Assembly (NCBI GenBank): GCA_036676415.1
Contig: JAKFCX010000015.1
Location: 248,001-312,000, forward strand
Source of the DNA: JAEZDC01 sp036676415
GTDB lineage: Bacteria > Bacteroidota > Bacteroidia > Chitinophagales > Chitinophagaceae
DNA length: 64,000 bases
Direction: 5' to 3'
Below are positions 18,151 to 25,332 of this stretch, piece after piece. Position 1 is the first letter of the stretch; each line of letters begins with the position of its first letter. The position numbers and the translations under genes are program-made. The notes beneath the pieces were generated by a model. That model ran no database searches and was not told where the DNA came from. It saw only the letters and a list, made by a program, of their open reading frames with translations.

Positions 18151-18158
18151 CAAAGGTA
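18151..18158 (-). promoter_or_regulatory. Bacteroidota -7 promoter element for kdsD
   Basis: TACCTTTG on the minus strand matches TAnnTTTG exactly, 6 nt from the start ATG, implying an almost leaderless transcript. Confidence 0.55.
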
Positions 18159-18356
18159 AACTTTAACAACAATGTGTTTTCGTTTCAGCTGTTCAAACAT
18201 TAACTTCGTTTCCCTTTCAAAAAACGGCTAACCCGTTATGGAAGATCCGGGAACCCAACACCGGCACAATCTCTTACTCTTTTTCAATTTTAAGCGTATT
18301 GTTCCGGGAAAGTGCATACCTTATTGTTTGATAATTAATGTGGTAAAGAGAAAAAT

Positions 18357-20642
18357 ATGCCTACAAAGAAAGCTCCGGCAAAGACTGCTGTAAGGAGTAC
18401 CGCCAAAAGACCTGCAGGAGTAAAATCAGCTCCAAAACAAGCCAAAACAAACACGGATATATATTCAGGACTCCAGGAGTATTTTGGGTTTGATGCCTTC
18501 AAAGGAACACAGGAAGAATCAATCAACAGCCTGCTTAGTGGAAAAGATACATTTGTGATCATGCCAACTGGTGGAGGTAAAAGTCTCTGTTACCAGTTAC
18601 CAGCCATGATCCAGGATGGTTGTGCCATTGTTGTTTCCCCGCTAATCGCATTAATGAAAAACCAGGTAGACCTGGTAAGAGGTTATAGTGAAAATGATGA
18701 GGTTGCTCACTTCCTGAATTCTTCTTTGAATAAGTCTCAGCAGAAAGAGGTGAAAGACGACCTTACGAAAGGAAAAACAAAGCTCTTATATGTAGCTCCG
18801 GAAACGCTTACTCGTCAGGAAAATCTTGACTTCTTCTCGGATCTGAAGATTTCCTTTTTTGCCGTTGACGAAGCACACTGTATTTCAGAATGGGGTCATG
18901 ACTTCAGACCGGAGTACAGGAGATTAAGAGAAATGATGGACATCATTAATCCCGATGTTCCTGTTATGGCCTTGACAGCTACGGCTACTCCAAAAGTGCA
19001 AAGCGATATCGTAAAGAATCTTGGTTTACGAGAGCCGAATATCTATATCTCTTCTTTCAATCGTGCTAATCTTTACTACGAGATTCAGCCAAAGATCCAG
19101 AAGGAACAAACCATCAAGCATATTGTAAAGTTTATCTCTCAGCATAGAGGTAAAAGCGGAATCATTTACACTTTGAACCGTAAGACCACTGAAGAGCTTG
19201 CTGAAATACTGGTAGCGAATAATATCAAGGCTGTGGCCTACCATGCAGGACTTGATGGTAAAGTAAGAGCTGACAGGCAAGACCAGTTTCTGAATGAAGA
19301 TGTACAGGTGATCGTTGCAACAATAGCTTTCGGAATGGGGATTGACAAACCAGATATCAGGTTTGTAATTCACTTCAACATTCCAAAATCAATAGAAAAT
19401 TATTACCAGGAAACAGGAAGGGCAGGAAGAGATGGCCTCGAAGGAAAATGTATTCTCTATTATTCTCACAAAGATGTTTCCAAGCTGGAGCATTTTATGA
19501 GGGATAAGCCTTTGGCTGAAAGAGAAGTCGGGGCCCAGCTGATCAATGAAACTGTTGCATATGCAGAGTCTTCTGTTTGCAGAAGAAAAGTGTTGCTTCA
19601 TTATTTTGGTGAGAACTGGGATGGAAAGAATTGCAAGAATTGTGATAATTGCCTTCACCCGAAAGAAACTGTAGAAGCAAAAGATGGAGCAGTAAAAGTG
19701 CTGAAAGCTGTGAAAGCTTTGGATGAACGCTTTATCACAGATTATGTTGTCACCGTGTTGACAGCAAGGCCTAATCCACAGGTAGCGATGTATCGTCATG
19801 ATACATTGGATATTTATGGAATGGGCAGAGACCAGGAACCACATTACTGGAACAGCCTTATCCGCCAGCTTCTGTTAGAAAATTTACTTAGAAAGGATAT
19901 TGAAGAATATGGTTTACTGAAGTTGACAGAGAAAGGAGAAAAATTCATTAAGAAGCCAACCTCTTTCAAGATCGTAATGAACAACCAGTTTGCAGAGGCA
20001 AATTTTGATGATGAAGAGGGAGAAAACGGAGGTGAAGCTATTGCTTCAGCAGATGAAAAGTTGTTCGAAATGTTGAAGGAGATTCGTCATACTGAAGCGA
20101 AGAAAAAAGGATTGCCACCGTTTGTGATCTTCCTTGAATCTTCTTTGCAGGATATGGCTACAGTATACCCAACTACTATCCAGGAATTAGAAAAATGCCA
20201 GGGTGTTAGTAAAGGAAAGGCGGTTCGTTACGGAAAGCCATTCGTTGAGTTGATCGCAAGATATGTTGAGGAGAACGATATTGAGAAGCCGGATGAATTT
20301 GTGATGAAGAGTGTTGCCAACAAGAACAACAACAAAATCTACATCATTCAAAATGTAGATAAGAAGATACCGCTGGATACCATCGCTCGAAACAAAGATC
20401 TGAAGATCGATGCTTTGCTGGAAGAAATGGAAACCATTGTTGCCAGCGGAACGAAGCTGAATCTTAATTATGCCATTGATGATATGCTGGACGATGAAGA
20501 GCAGGATGAGATCATTGATTATTTCAGAAGCTGCGATACATCGTCTCTTGATGTTGCAAGGGAAGAATTAGCTGATGGTGATTATAACTGGGAGCAGTTG
20601 AAGATCATGCGTATCAAGTTTATTTCTGAATACGGGAATTAG
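18357..20642 (+). CDS. recQ: ATP-dependent DNA helicase RecQ
   Basis: 761 aa. A lysine/alanine-rich 30-residue N-terminal extension precedes the helicase core. Walker A MPTGGGKSLCYQLP starts at residue 69, the DEAHCISEWGHDFRPEYR box is near 170, and QETGRAGRDG (motif VI) is present. The Zn-binding subdomain follows at about 405-435 (CRRKVLLHYFG, CKNCDNC), then the winged helix and an HRDC-like region near 570-660. A further acidic C-terminal segment is typical of Bacteroidota RecQ. It unwinds DNA for recombination and fork repair. Ends at a GC-rich terminator. Confidence 0.96.
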   Translation: MPTKKAPAKTAVRSTAKRPAGVKSAPKQAKTNTDIYSGLQEYFGFDAFKGTQEESINSLLSGKDTFVIMPTGGGKSLCYQLPAMIQDGCAIVVSPLIALMKNQVDLVRGYSENDEVAHFLNSSLNKSQQKEVKDDLTKGKTKLLYVAPETLTRQENLDFFSDLKISFFAVDEAHCISEWGHDFRPEYRRLREMMDIINPDVPVMALTATATPKVQSDIVKNLGLREPNIYISSFNRANLYYEIQPKIQKEQTIKHIVKFISQHRGKSGIIYTLNRKTTEELAEILVANNIKAVAYHAGLDGKVRADRQDQFLNEDVQVIVATIAFGMGIDKPDIRFVIHFNIPKSIENYYQETGRAGRDGLEGKCILYYSHKDVSKLEHFMRDKPLAEREVGAQLINETVAYAESSVCRRKVLLHYFGENWDGKNCKNCDNCLHPKETVEAKDGAVKVLKAVKALDERFITDYVVTVLTARPNPQVAMYRHDTLDIYGMGRDQEPHYWNSLIRQLLLENLLRKDIEEYGLLKLTEKGEKFIKKPTSFKIVMNNQFAEANFDDEEGENGGEAIASADEKLFEMLKEIRHTEAKKKGLPPFVIFLESSLQDMATVYPTTIQELEKCQGVSKGKAVRYGKPFVELIARYVEENDIEKPDEFVMKSVANKNNNKIYIIQNVDKKIPLDTIARNKDLKIDALLEEMETIVASGTKLNLNYAIDDMLDDEEQDEIIDYFRSCDTSSLDVAREELADGDYNWEQLKIMRIKFISEYGN

Positions 20643-20664
20643 TATTATCACGAAGTAATAACAC

Positions 20665-20694
20665 AGGCCTGCACGTAATTAGTGCGGGCCTTTT
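20665..20694 (+). terminator. Rho-independent terminator of recQ
   Basis: Stem GGCCTGCAC / GTGCGGGCC (one G-T pair), 7-nt AT-rich loop, followed by TTTT. Confidence 0.85.
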
Positions 20695-20804
20695 GATTAT
20701 AAAAGACTTAGTTGTAGCAATATCGGACAGAAATGAGCTTGGGATGAATTTTTTAGCTGCTGCTTGAGTTAATTTGAATCAGAATCCAACTAAATCCAAT
20801 TATT

Positions 20805-20936
20805 ATGAAAGCCACCTACAAAGCCAAAAGGAGTAATCGACTCACCATGGCCAAATTAATCCACCATTTTACTATGCTGTTTGAGTCTCCTGAAAAGAAA
20901 CAATTTCGCCGACTAAAAGAATTTATCACAGCGTAA
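20805..20936 (+). CDS. Unannotated small basic protein, 43 aa
   Basis: ATG to TAA encodes MKATYKAKRSNRLTMAKLIH and a further 23 residues ending in KEFITA. It is strongly basic (about 12 Lys/Arg against 3 acidic residues) and amphipathic, without a signal peptide or membrane helix. The stop codon is immediately followed by a perfect terminator (20939-20968) and a separate terminator ends recQ upstream, so the interval is an independent transcription unit whose only reasonable reading frame is this one. I do not recognise a family. A nucleic-acid-binding or toxin-like role is possible but unsupported; an sRNA with a fortuitous ORF is the alternative. Confidence 0.5.
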   Translation: MKATYKAKRSNRLTMAKLIHHFTMLFESPEKKQFRRLKEFITA

Positions 20937-20938
20937 AG

Positions 20939-20968
20939 AAAGTCCTGCAAAGAATGCAGGACTTTTTT
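20939..20968 (+). terminator. Rho-independent terminator of the 43-aa ORF
   Basis: AAAGTCCTGCA / TGCAGGACTTT, 11-bp perfect stem, 5-nt loop, T-run. Confidence 0.9.
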
Positions 20969-21012
20969 ATATGGAAAATCTTTTCGCCGGACTCTTCTGT
21001 TAAAATCATCTT

Positions 21013-21527
21013 ATGGCAGAAGTACTTACAACCAACAAAACCGGCAGAAAAGGAGGTTTAGCCCTATCTACTAAAGTAGATCTCACCCCAATGGTTGACC
21101 TGGGGTTTATACTTATCATCTTCTTTATTTTCACTACTACTCTTTCTGAACCGAAGCTTTGAACCTAAATATTACTGCAGGAGACGACAGTACCATGGTG
21201 GCTGAATCAAAAACACTTAACCTGGTATTAGGAGCAGACAACAAGATCCACTTTTTTGTGGGAAATGAATTGAGTAATCCCGGTTGTACCAATTTTTCTA
21301 CAGGAGGTGTGAGGAAAGTAATCACGGACATGCAACACGCAATTCGGAAACAATTCGGAAGTGCAACTGAACTTGTAATACTTATTCGCCCCACAACTGA
21401 ATCTTCATATATGAACCTGGTTGATATTCTGGACGAAATGATGATCCTTAATGTGAAAAAGTACAGTTTGATGGACGAGCCCAGCGAGATTATGTTATCA
21501 TCTTTGACTGGGAAAAGCCATTGTTAA
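21013..21527 (+). pseudogene. exbD: ExbD/TolR family biopolymer transport protein, interrupted by a frameshift
   Basis: The first part (21013-21162, 49 codons) encodes a basic N-terminus and VDLTPMVDLGFILIIFFIFTTTLSEPK, the ExbD transmembrane helix with its conserved Asp, then stops at TGA. Continuing in another frame from about 21156 gives ALNLNITAGDDSTMVAESKTLNLVLGADNKIHFF... to 21527, the periplasmic ExbD domain. Together they make ~170 aa, the normal length. Adding one base in AAGCTTTG (AAGG-CTTTG) would restore the frame. No slippery heptamer is present, so programmed shifting is unlikely; either a real inactivating deletion or a base-calling error. No exbB or tonB adjoins. Confidence 0.8.
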
Positions 21528-21589
21528 AAGGCTTTCACAACTCTGGCATTCAAATTGTTTTATTCAGAATATCAGGCGATAAAATCTAA

Positions 21590-21862
21590 ATGATAAAACG
21601 GTTTATGCAAATTCAGAATTTTCAGGCAACACAAATGAACGAGTCTAGCAGCTACCTTGAAGTAGTGGCTAACAAAGACGGTCGTGTTACTTTGAAAGTG
21701 CTGGATGTAAACGGGAGAATGGCTAAGAAGGTAACAACTACCATTTCTTCCGGAAACCAGAAACTGGCGCTTGATCTCAATGACCTGAACAATGGAGTGT
21801 ATGTGCTAAATGCATTTAACGATGGTGAGTTTGTGAAGTCCATCAGGTTTATAAAACAGTAG
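21590..21862 (+). CDS. Free-standing type IX secretion C-terminal-domain-like protein
   Basis: 90 aa. Residues ~15-90 look like a T9SS type A sorting domain: YLEVVANKDGRVTLKVLDVNGRMAKKV, then LDLNDLNNGVYVLNAFNDGEF and KSIRFIKQ, matching the GxxxLxVxDxxGRxV...LxxGVYxL...KFIK pattern. Unlike true cargo it has no signal peptide and no large N-terminal domain, and the usual YPNP start is absent. It could be a detached remnant of a longer secreted protein or a real small cytoplasmic family. No start for an upstream fusion is visible in the 62-bp gap after exbD. Ends at a terminator. Confidence 0.65.
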   Translation: MIKRFMQIQNFQATQMNESSSYLEVVANKDGRVTLKVLDVNGRMAKKVTTTISSGNQKLALDLNDLNNGVYVLNAFNDGEFVKSIRFIKQ

Positions 21863-21891
21863 TCTTTCAATTGGGGGTATGTATATTAAGG

Positions 21892-21918
21892 CCTCGGCAT
21901 TCTTGTCGAGGTATTTTT
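21892..21918 (+). terminator. Rho-independent terminator after the orphan sorting domain
   Basis: CCTCG / CGAGG stem with 10-nt loop, followed by TATTTTTTT. Confidence 0.75.
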
Positions 21919-22007
21919 TTGTCCCTGCTATCGCCAAACACCTTTGCGGTTGATAAAATAAGAACAACTTCTCTTTCAAAGAATGTATTTTCATTCATCC
22001 AAGGTGA

Positions 22008-23249
22008 ATGATACTACTTCGTCACATACCTTTTCTCAGGGCTGTTTTCTTTTATAGTCTTACTGCATTTGGCGGCCCACAAGGTCATCTTGGTATGATG
22101 CTGAAAACTTTCGTGCATAAGCGAAAGGATGTTACTGAAAAGGAGTTGCTTGATTATACTGCTTTCTGCCAGATGTTGCCTGGAGCATCTTCTACTCAAA
22201 CAATCTTATTGATCGGGTATAAACGTGGAAGACTTCCTTTGGCTGTATTAACATTACTGATCTGGATGCTACCAGCCTGTTTCATCATGGGTGGACTTTC
22301 CTTTTTGCTTACTTATAAAGTTTCGATCGAAGCCGGGTGGTTTAAATTCATCCAGCCGATGGCGATTGGATTTATTGCTTATTCAACCTACAGGCTGTAC
22401 GGGTTTGCTGTTCACAATCCCATCACCAATATTATAATGGTGGTAGCTGCAATTGTTACGTTGCTTTTTTTTCATAATCCTTTTGTTGTACCGGGATTGA
22501 TCGTAGCTGCAGGCATTTCAACAAACTTCAGTGACAGGCGTATTCCGCAGAAGGGAATTCCACCAAAAAAAATTCGTTGGGGTAATATTCTCTTGTTTGT
22601 TTTCCTGTTCCTTGTTGCAGGTTATTTTAGTGAAACAGCCAGGAAAGAGAATTGGGAGAACAGGAAAGCTTATAATCTGCTGGAAAACTCTTATCGTTTC
22701 GGTAGTCTTGTTTTTGGGGGAGGAGATGTTTTGATGCCGATGATGTATGAGCAGTATGTGGTGAGGCCCTCACAACGACCTGATAGTTTGCAGCGAGCAA
22801 GAATGACCAAGCAGGAATTTTTAACAGGCTCTGGATTGGTTCGTGCCATACCCGGACCCGTTTTCTCTATTGGTGCCTATACCGGAGGAATGGTGATGAA
22901 AGATGAAGGAAGAATGATGCAATTGCTGGGTTGCATTATTGGAAGTGTTGCACTCTTTCTGCCAAGTGTATTGCTGGTCCTTTTTTTCTTCCCCGTTTGG
23001 CATAATCTAAAAAAGTATGCTGTGATATTTCGATCGCTTGAAGGGATCAATGCATGTATCGTTGGAGTGATGGCTGGTGCTACTTTATATTTAATGAAAG
23101 ACCTGGCTATACCACAAATAATGGAAGGAAATATTATTGGCCTGGTAGATATGATAGTAATTGCTGCTACGCTTGTTCTTTTGATCAGGACCAAAGTGCC
23201 ACCACCTTTCATTGTATTGGGATGTCTTGGATTGGGATTGCTCTTGTGA
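22008..23249 (+). CDS. chrA: Chromate efflux transporter (CHR family)
   Basis: 413 aa with about 10-12 membrane segments, the long two-domain form of the CHR family. The N-terminal half contains AFGGPQGHLGMM and the QMLPGASSTQTILLIGYKRG motif, and the second half repeats GGGDVLMPMMYEQYV and LVRAIPGPVFSIGAYTGG, both CHR signatures. Such pumps export chromate, probably in exchange for sulfate uptake; specificity is inferred from family. It converges on nadD with no gap (stop 23249, nadD stop 23250). Confidence 0.92.
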   Translation: MILLRHIPFLRAVFFYSLTAFGGPQGHLGMMLKTFVHKRKDVTEKELLDYTAFCQMLPGASSTQTILLIGYKRGRLPLAVLTLLIWMLPACFIMGGLSFLLTYKVSIEAGWFKFIQPMAIGFIAYSTYRLYGFAVHNPITNIIMVVAAIVTLLFFHNPFVVPGLIVAAGISTNFSDRRIPQKGIPPKKIRWGNILLFVFLFLVAGYFSETARKENWENRKAYNLLENSYRFGSLVFGGGDVLMPMMYEQYVVRPSQRPDSLQRARMTKQEFLTGSGLVRAIPGPVFSIGAYTGGMVMKDEGRMMQLLGCIIGSVALFLPSVLLVLFFFPVWHNLKKYAVIFRSLEGINACIVGVMAGATLYLMKDLAIPQIMEGNIIGLVDMIVIAATLVLLIRTKVPPPFIVLGCLGLGLLL

Positions 23250-23816
23250 TTATTTATAGTATCCTGATTTTTCTATTTCCTCCCTTACTGCATCAGTTAA
23301 CAGATACCGGATTGATTCTCCATCCTTAATTTTTTTCCTGATTGCCGTGGAGGATATCTCCATCAGCGGTGCTTCAACTACCTGGACGTTTTCCAAAGTA
23401 TCGAGCACTTTAAATCCGGGTCTTGGATATAAGATGAATGAATAGTTTTTCAACAGCAGTTCATAGTTCTTCCACTTCTTTATATTCTGAAAACTATCAG
23501 TACCCATGATCACGGAAAAATTGTTTTCCGGATATTTCTCTTTGAGATAGGTCAAAGTATCAATAGTATAGGAAGGCTTGGGTAACTTGAACTCTACATC
23601 TGTTACCTTAAATCTCACATCACCTTCCACTGCAGTTTGAACAAGATGCAATCGATGATATTCATTGAGTAAAGAAGCTGCAGGTTTTAAGGGATTTTGC
23701 GGAGAGACAACAAACCAAACCTGGTTAAGAGCGGTATTATCAGCAATATGACTGGCTATGATCAAATGGCCAACGTGAACAGGGTTGAATGAGCCAAAAT
23801 AAAGGCCAATATTCAT
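23250..23816 (-). CDS. nadD: Nicotinate-nucleotide adenylyltransferase
   Basis: 188 aa from ATG 23816 (MNIGLYFGSFNPVHVGHLIIA). The 5' TTG six codons earlier would overlap feoA's stop, so the ATG is preferred. GSFNPVHVGH is the HxGH nucleotidyltransferase motif, and EISSTAIRKKIKDGESIRYL is the C-terminal ISSTxxR phosphate-binding motif. The enzyme forms NaAD from nicotinate mononucleotide and ATP. feoA is 14 bp upstream on the same strand, so the two are probably co-transcribed although their functions do not obviously belong together. Confidence 0.93.
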   Translation of the reverse strand: MNIGLYFGSFNPVHVGHLIIASHIADNTALNQVWFVVSPQNPLKPAASLLNEYHRLHLVQTAVEGDVRFKVTDVEFKLPKPSYTIDTLTYLKEKYPENNFSVIMGTDSFQNIKKWKNYELLLKNYSFILYPRPGFKVLDTLENVQVVEAPLMEISSTAIRKKIKDGESIRYLLTDAVREEIEKSGYYK

Positions 23817-23830
23817 TAAATAATTGATTG

Positions 23831-24061
23831 TCAAATTGTTATCTCTTCTACAAGGATATTCCTTGCTTCATTCAGTCTCAGGCTGAGATTGTATCCCGCA
23901 ACAGTTATAGAAATCGGATCTCCCAATGGAGCTACCTGTTCAACCTTCACTCTTTCTCCAGGAATACAGCCCATTTCCATCAGCTTGATGAAAATATCGT
24001 CATTCTCGAAAGAGTGGATGATTACTGTTTTTCCAACACGGATCTCCGATAGTTTCTTCAT
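23831..24061 (-). CDS. feoA: FeoA family ferrous-iron transport accessory protein
   Basis: 76 aa, SH3-like fold. IRVGKTVIIHSFENDDIFIKLMEMGCIPGERVKVEQVAPLGDPISITVAGYNLSLRLNEA matches FeoA with the MGxxPG turn and the GDPISIxVxGYxLSLRxxEA signature. FeoA binds the cytoplasmic part of FeoB and is needed for its iron transport. Normally it is fused or adjacent to feoB, but here feoB is about 32 kb away at 56.1 kb. Forms a small unit with nadD. Confidence 0.92.
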   Translation of the reverse strand: MKKLSEIRVGKTVIIHSFENDDIFIKLMEMGCIPGERVKVEQVAPLGDPISITVAGYNLSLRLNEARNILVEEITI

Positions 24062-24124
24062 TCAAACAAAAGTATACCTCACATCCGGGAATTTGTTACG
24101 AATTTTGGAGCATTAGCAAAACGA

Positions 24125-24556
24125 ATGATTAAATTCATCAACCACGACAGGAAGTTAAGTTTGAAAGGAAAGACAAGAATCAAATCTTTTCTTACTGATC
24201 TTTTCAGGAGTGAAGAGATGGAACCGGGAAAGATTCAATATATCTTTTGTTCTGACGAATACCTGCTGGGTATTAACAAGCAATTTCTGCAGCACGACTA
24301 TTATACCGATATCATCACTTTTGATCTTAGTGAAGACAGCGAAGTAAATGCAGAGATATATATAAGTGTAGACAGGGTTAGGGACAATGCTTCTGAGTTT
24401 GGAGTAAGTAAAGAGCAGGAAATGCTCAGGGTAATCATCCATGGTGCCCTTCACCTTTGTGGCTATGGAGACAAAACAAAAGGTGAAATAACTTTAATGA
24501 GGCAAAAGGAATCCGAATATTTACGCAAATTTGATATAGCAAACCCCAAAGAGTAG
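24125..24556 (+). CDS. ybeY: Endoribonuclease YbeY (rRNA maturation)
   Basis: 143 aa. The zinc motif region reads VIIHGALHLCGYGDKTKGEITLM; the canonical HxxxHxxGxxH has its third His replaced by D-K here, as I recall for Bacteroidota members. The upstream HDYYTDIITFDLS is the family substrate-pocket segment. YbeY processes rRNA 3' ends and takes part in ribosome quality control. Its stop codon is directly followed by the ATG of the CAP protein (TAGATG), so both are probably co-transcribed. Confidence 0.9.
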   Translation: MIKFINHDRKLSLKGKTRIKSFLTDLFRSEEMEPGKIQYIFCSDEYLLGINKQFLQHDYYTDIITFDLSEDSEVNAEIYISVDRVRDNASEFGVSKEQEMLRVIIHGALHLCGYGDKTKGEITLMRQKESEYLRKFDIANPKE

Positions 24557-25222
24557 ATGTCGCCTATCAAGCTGTTGTTGTGTTTAATACTGGCAATCCC
24601 TTTTCTGGCCAAAAGCCAGAGTGTTGTTGTATTGGAGCAACGCCAGATCAATTTCAACCTGGCGGTGGATGAAGATGTGATGGATTGGAATCAATCGTTC
24701 CGCTCCTTTAGGAACCTGAGTAAAGAAGAGAAAGAAATACTTTACTGGACGAATTATTCGAGAAAAGACCCTGCCCGATTCTGGGACAGTGTAATGATTC
24801 CGATACTCCAGGTGTTTCCCCAGCTGAGAGGAAAGTTTGCATCGTCCCTTAAGTCAGATCTTCTCGCTGCAGGCAAGTTGCCGCTGTTTGGATTGAACGA
24901 TACTTTGAATTTAACAGCTAAAGGACACGCCTTGGATATTGGATCTAAAACTGCGAGCATAAGTCACACTTCTACCAACGGCACCTCATTTTCCAACAGG
25001 CTTCAAAACGTAGGCGTTAGAAACTGCGGAAGCGAGAATATGAGTTTAGGTAATGGAGATGTTCTAATGTCGGTAGCTATGCTTTATCTCGATCATGGAC
25101 TCGAGAATCTCGGCCACCGCAAAACGCTTCTCAACCCAGAATATATATATATCGGAGTAGGAGCCACAAATTATGGCAACCAGCTCTTCTATGTACAGGA
25201 TTTCGCCTGTAACCAGCAGTAG
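24557..25222 (+). CDS. Secreted CAP-domain (SCP-like) protein
   Basis: 221 aa. Signal peptide MSPIKLLLCLILAIPFLAKSQ. The mature part carries a CAP fold: helix EEKEILYWTNYSRKDPARFWDSV, then NLTAKGHALDIGSKTASISHTSTNGTSFSNRL and GSENMSLG, where the His/Glu residues correspond to the CAP cavity, and GHRKTLLNPEYIYIGVGA. Role of bacterial CAP proteins is largely unknown. The ATG begins on the base after ybeY's stop. Its stop codon overlaps the first parS-like site, so the 3' end of the gene is part of a putative ParB-binding sequence. Confidence 0.85.
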   Translation: MSPIKLLLCLILAIPFLAKSQSVVVLEQRQINFNLAVDEDVMDWNQSFRSFRNLSKEEKEILYWTNYSRKDPARFWDSVMIPILQVFPQLRGKFASSLKSDLLAAGKLPLFGLNDTLNLTAKGHALDIGSKTASISHTSTNGTSFSNRLQNVGVRNCGSENMSLGNGDVLMSVAMLYLDHGLENLGHRKTLLNPEYIYIGVGATNYGNQLFYVQDFACNQQ

Positions 25223-25236
25223 TTTCACGTGGAACA
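25221..25236. promoter_or_regulatory. parS-like ParB-binding site 1
   Basis: AGTTTCACGTGGAACA; its reverse complement TGTTCCACGTGAAACT matches the 16-bp parS sequence TGTTCCACGTGAAACA at 15 positions, including the whole CACGTG core. It overlaps the CAP gene stop. Confidence 0.7.
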
Positions 25237-25285
25237 TGCTCTTTTTCAATTATCCGTTAAGATTACTTCAAATATCATAGGTTGT

Positions 25286-25301
25286 AGTTTCACGTGGAAC
25301 G
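25286..25301. promoter_or_regulatory. parS-like ParB-binding site 2
   Basis: AGTTTCACGTGGAACG; 14 of 16 match to parS in reverse complement. It lies 65 bp from site 1 in the same orientation and 32 bp before the mnmG start, in the region where a -33 promoter element would be. Confidence 0.68.
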
Positions 25302-25318
25302 ACTTTCCTTTACAAGAC

Positions 25319-25326
25319 TATCTTTG
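25319..25326 (+). promoter_or_regulatory. Bacteroidota -7 promoter element for mnmG
   Basis: TATCTTTG matches TAnnTTTG exactly, 6 nt before the ATG at 25333, indicating a near-leaderless transcript and fixing the start. Confidence 0.55.
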
Positions 25327-25332
25327 CAGCTT

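Noticed and set aside
19389..19844. 151-codon antisense ORF in recQ
   Set aside because: recQ is certain; no start context or domain in the antisense frame.
23870..23900. CTGAG-like bases suggesting a TPP riboswitch
   Set aside because: Located inside feoA coding sequence, and the rest of the THI box is missing.
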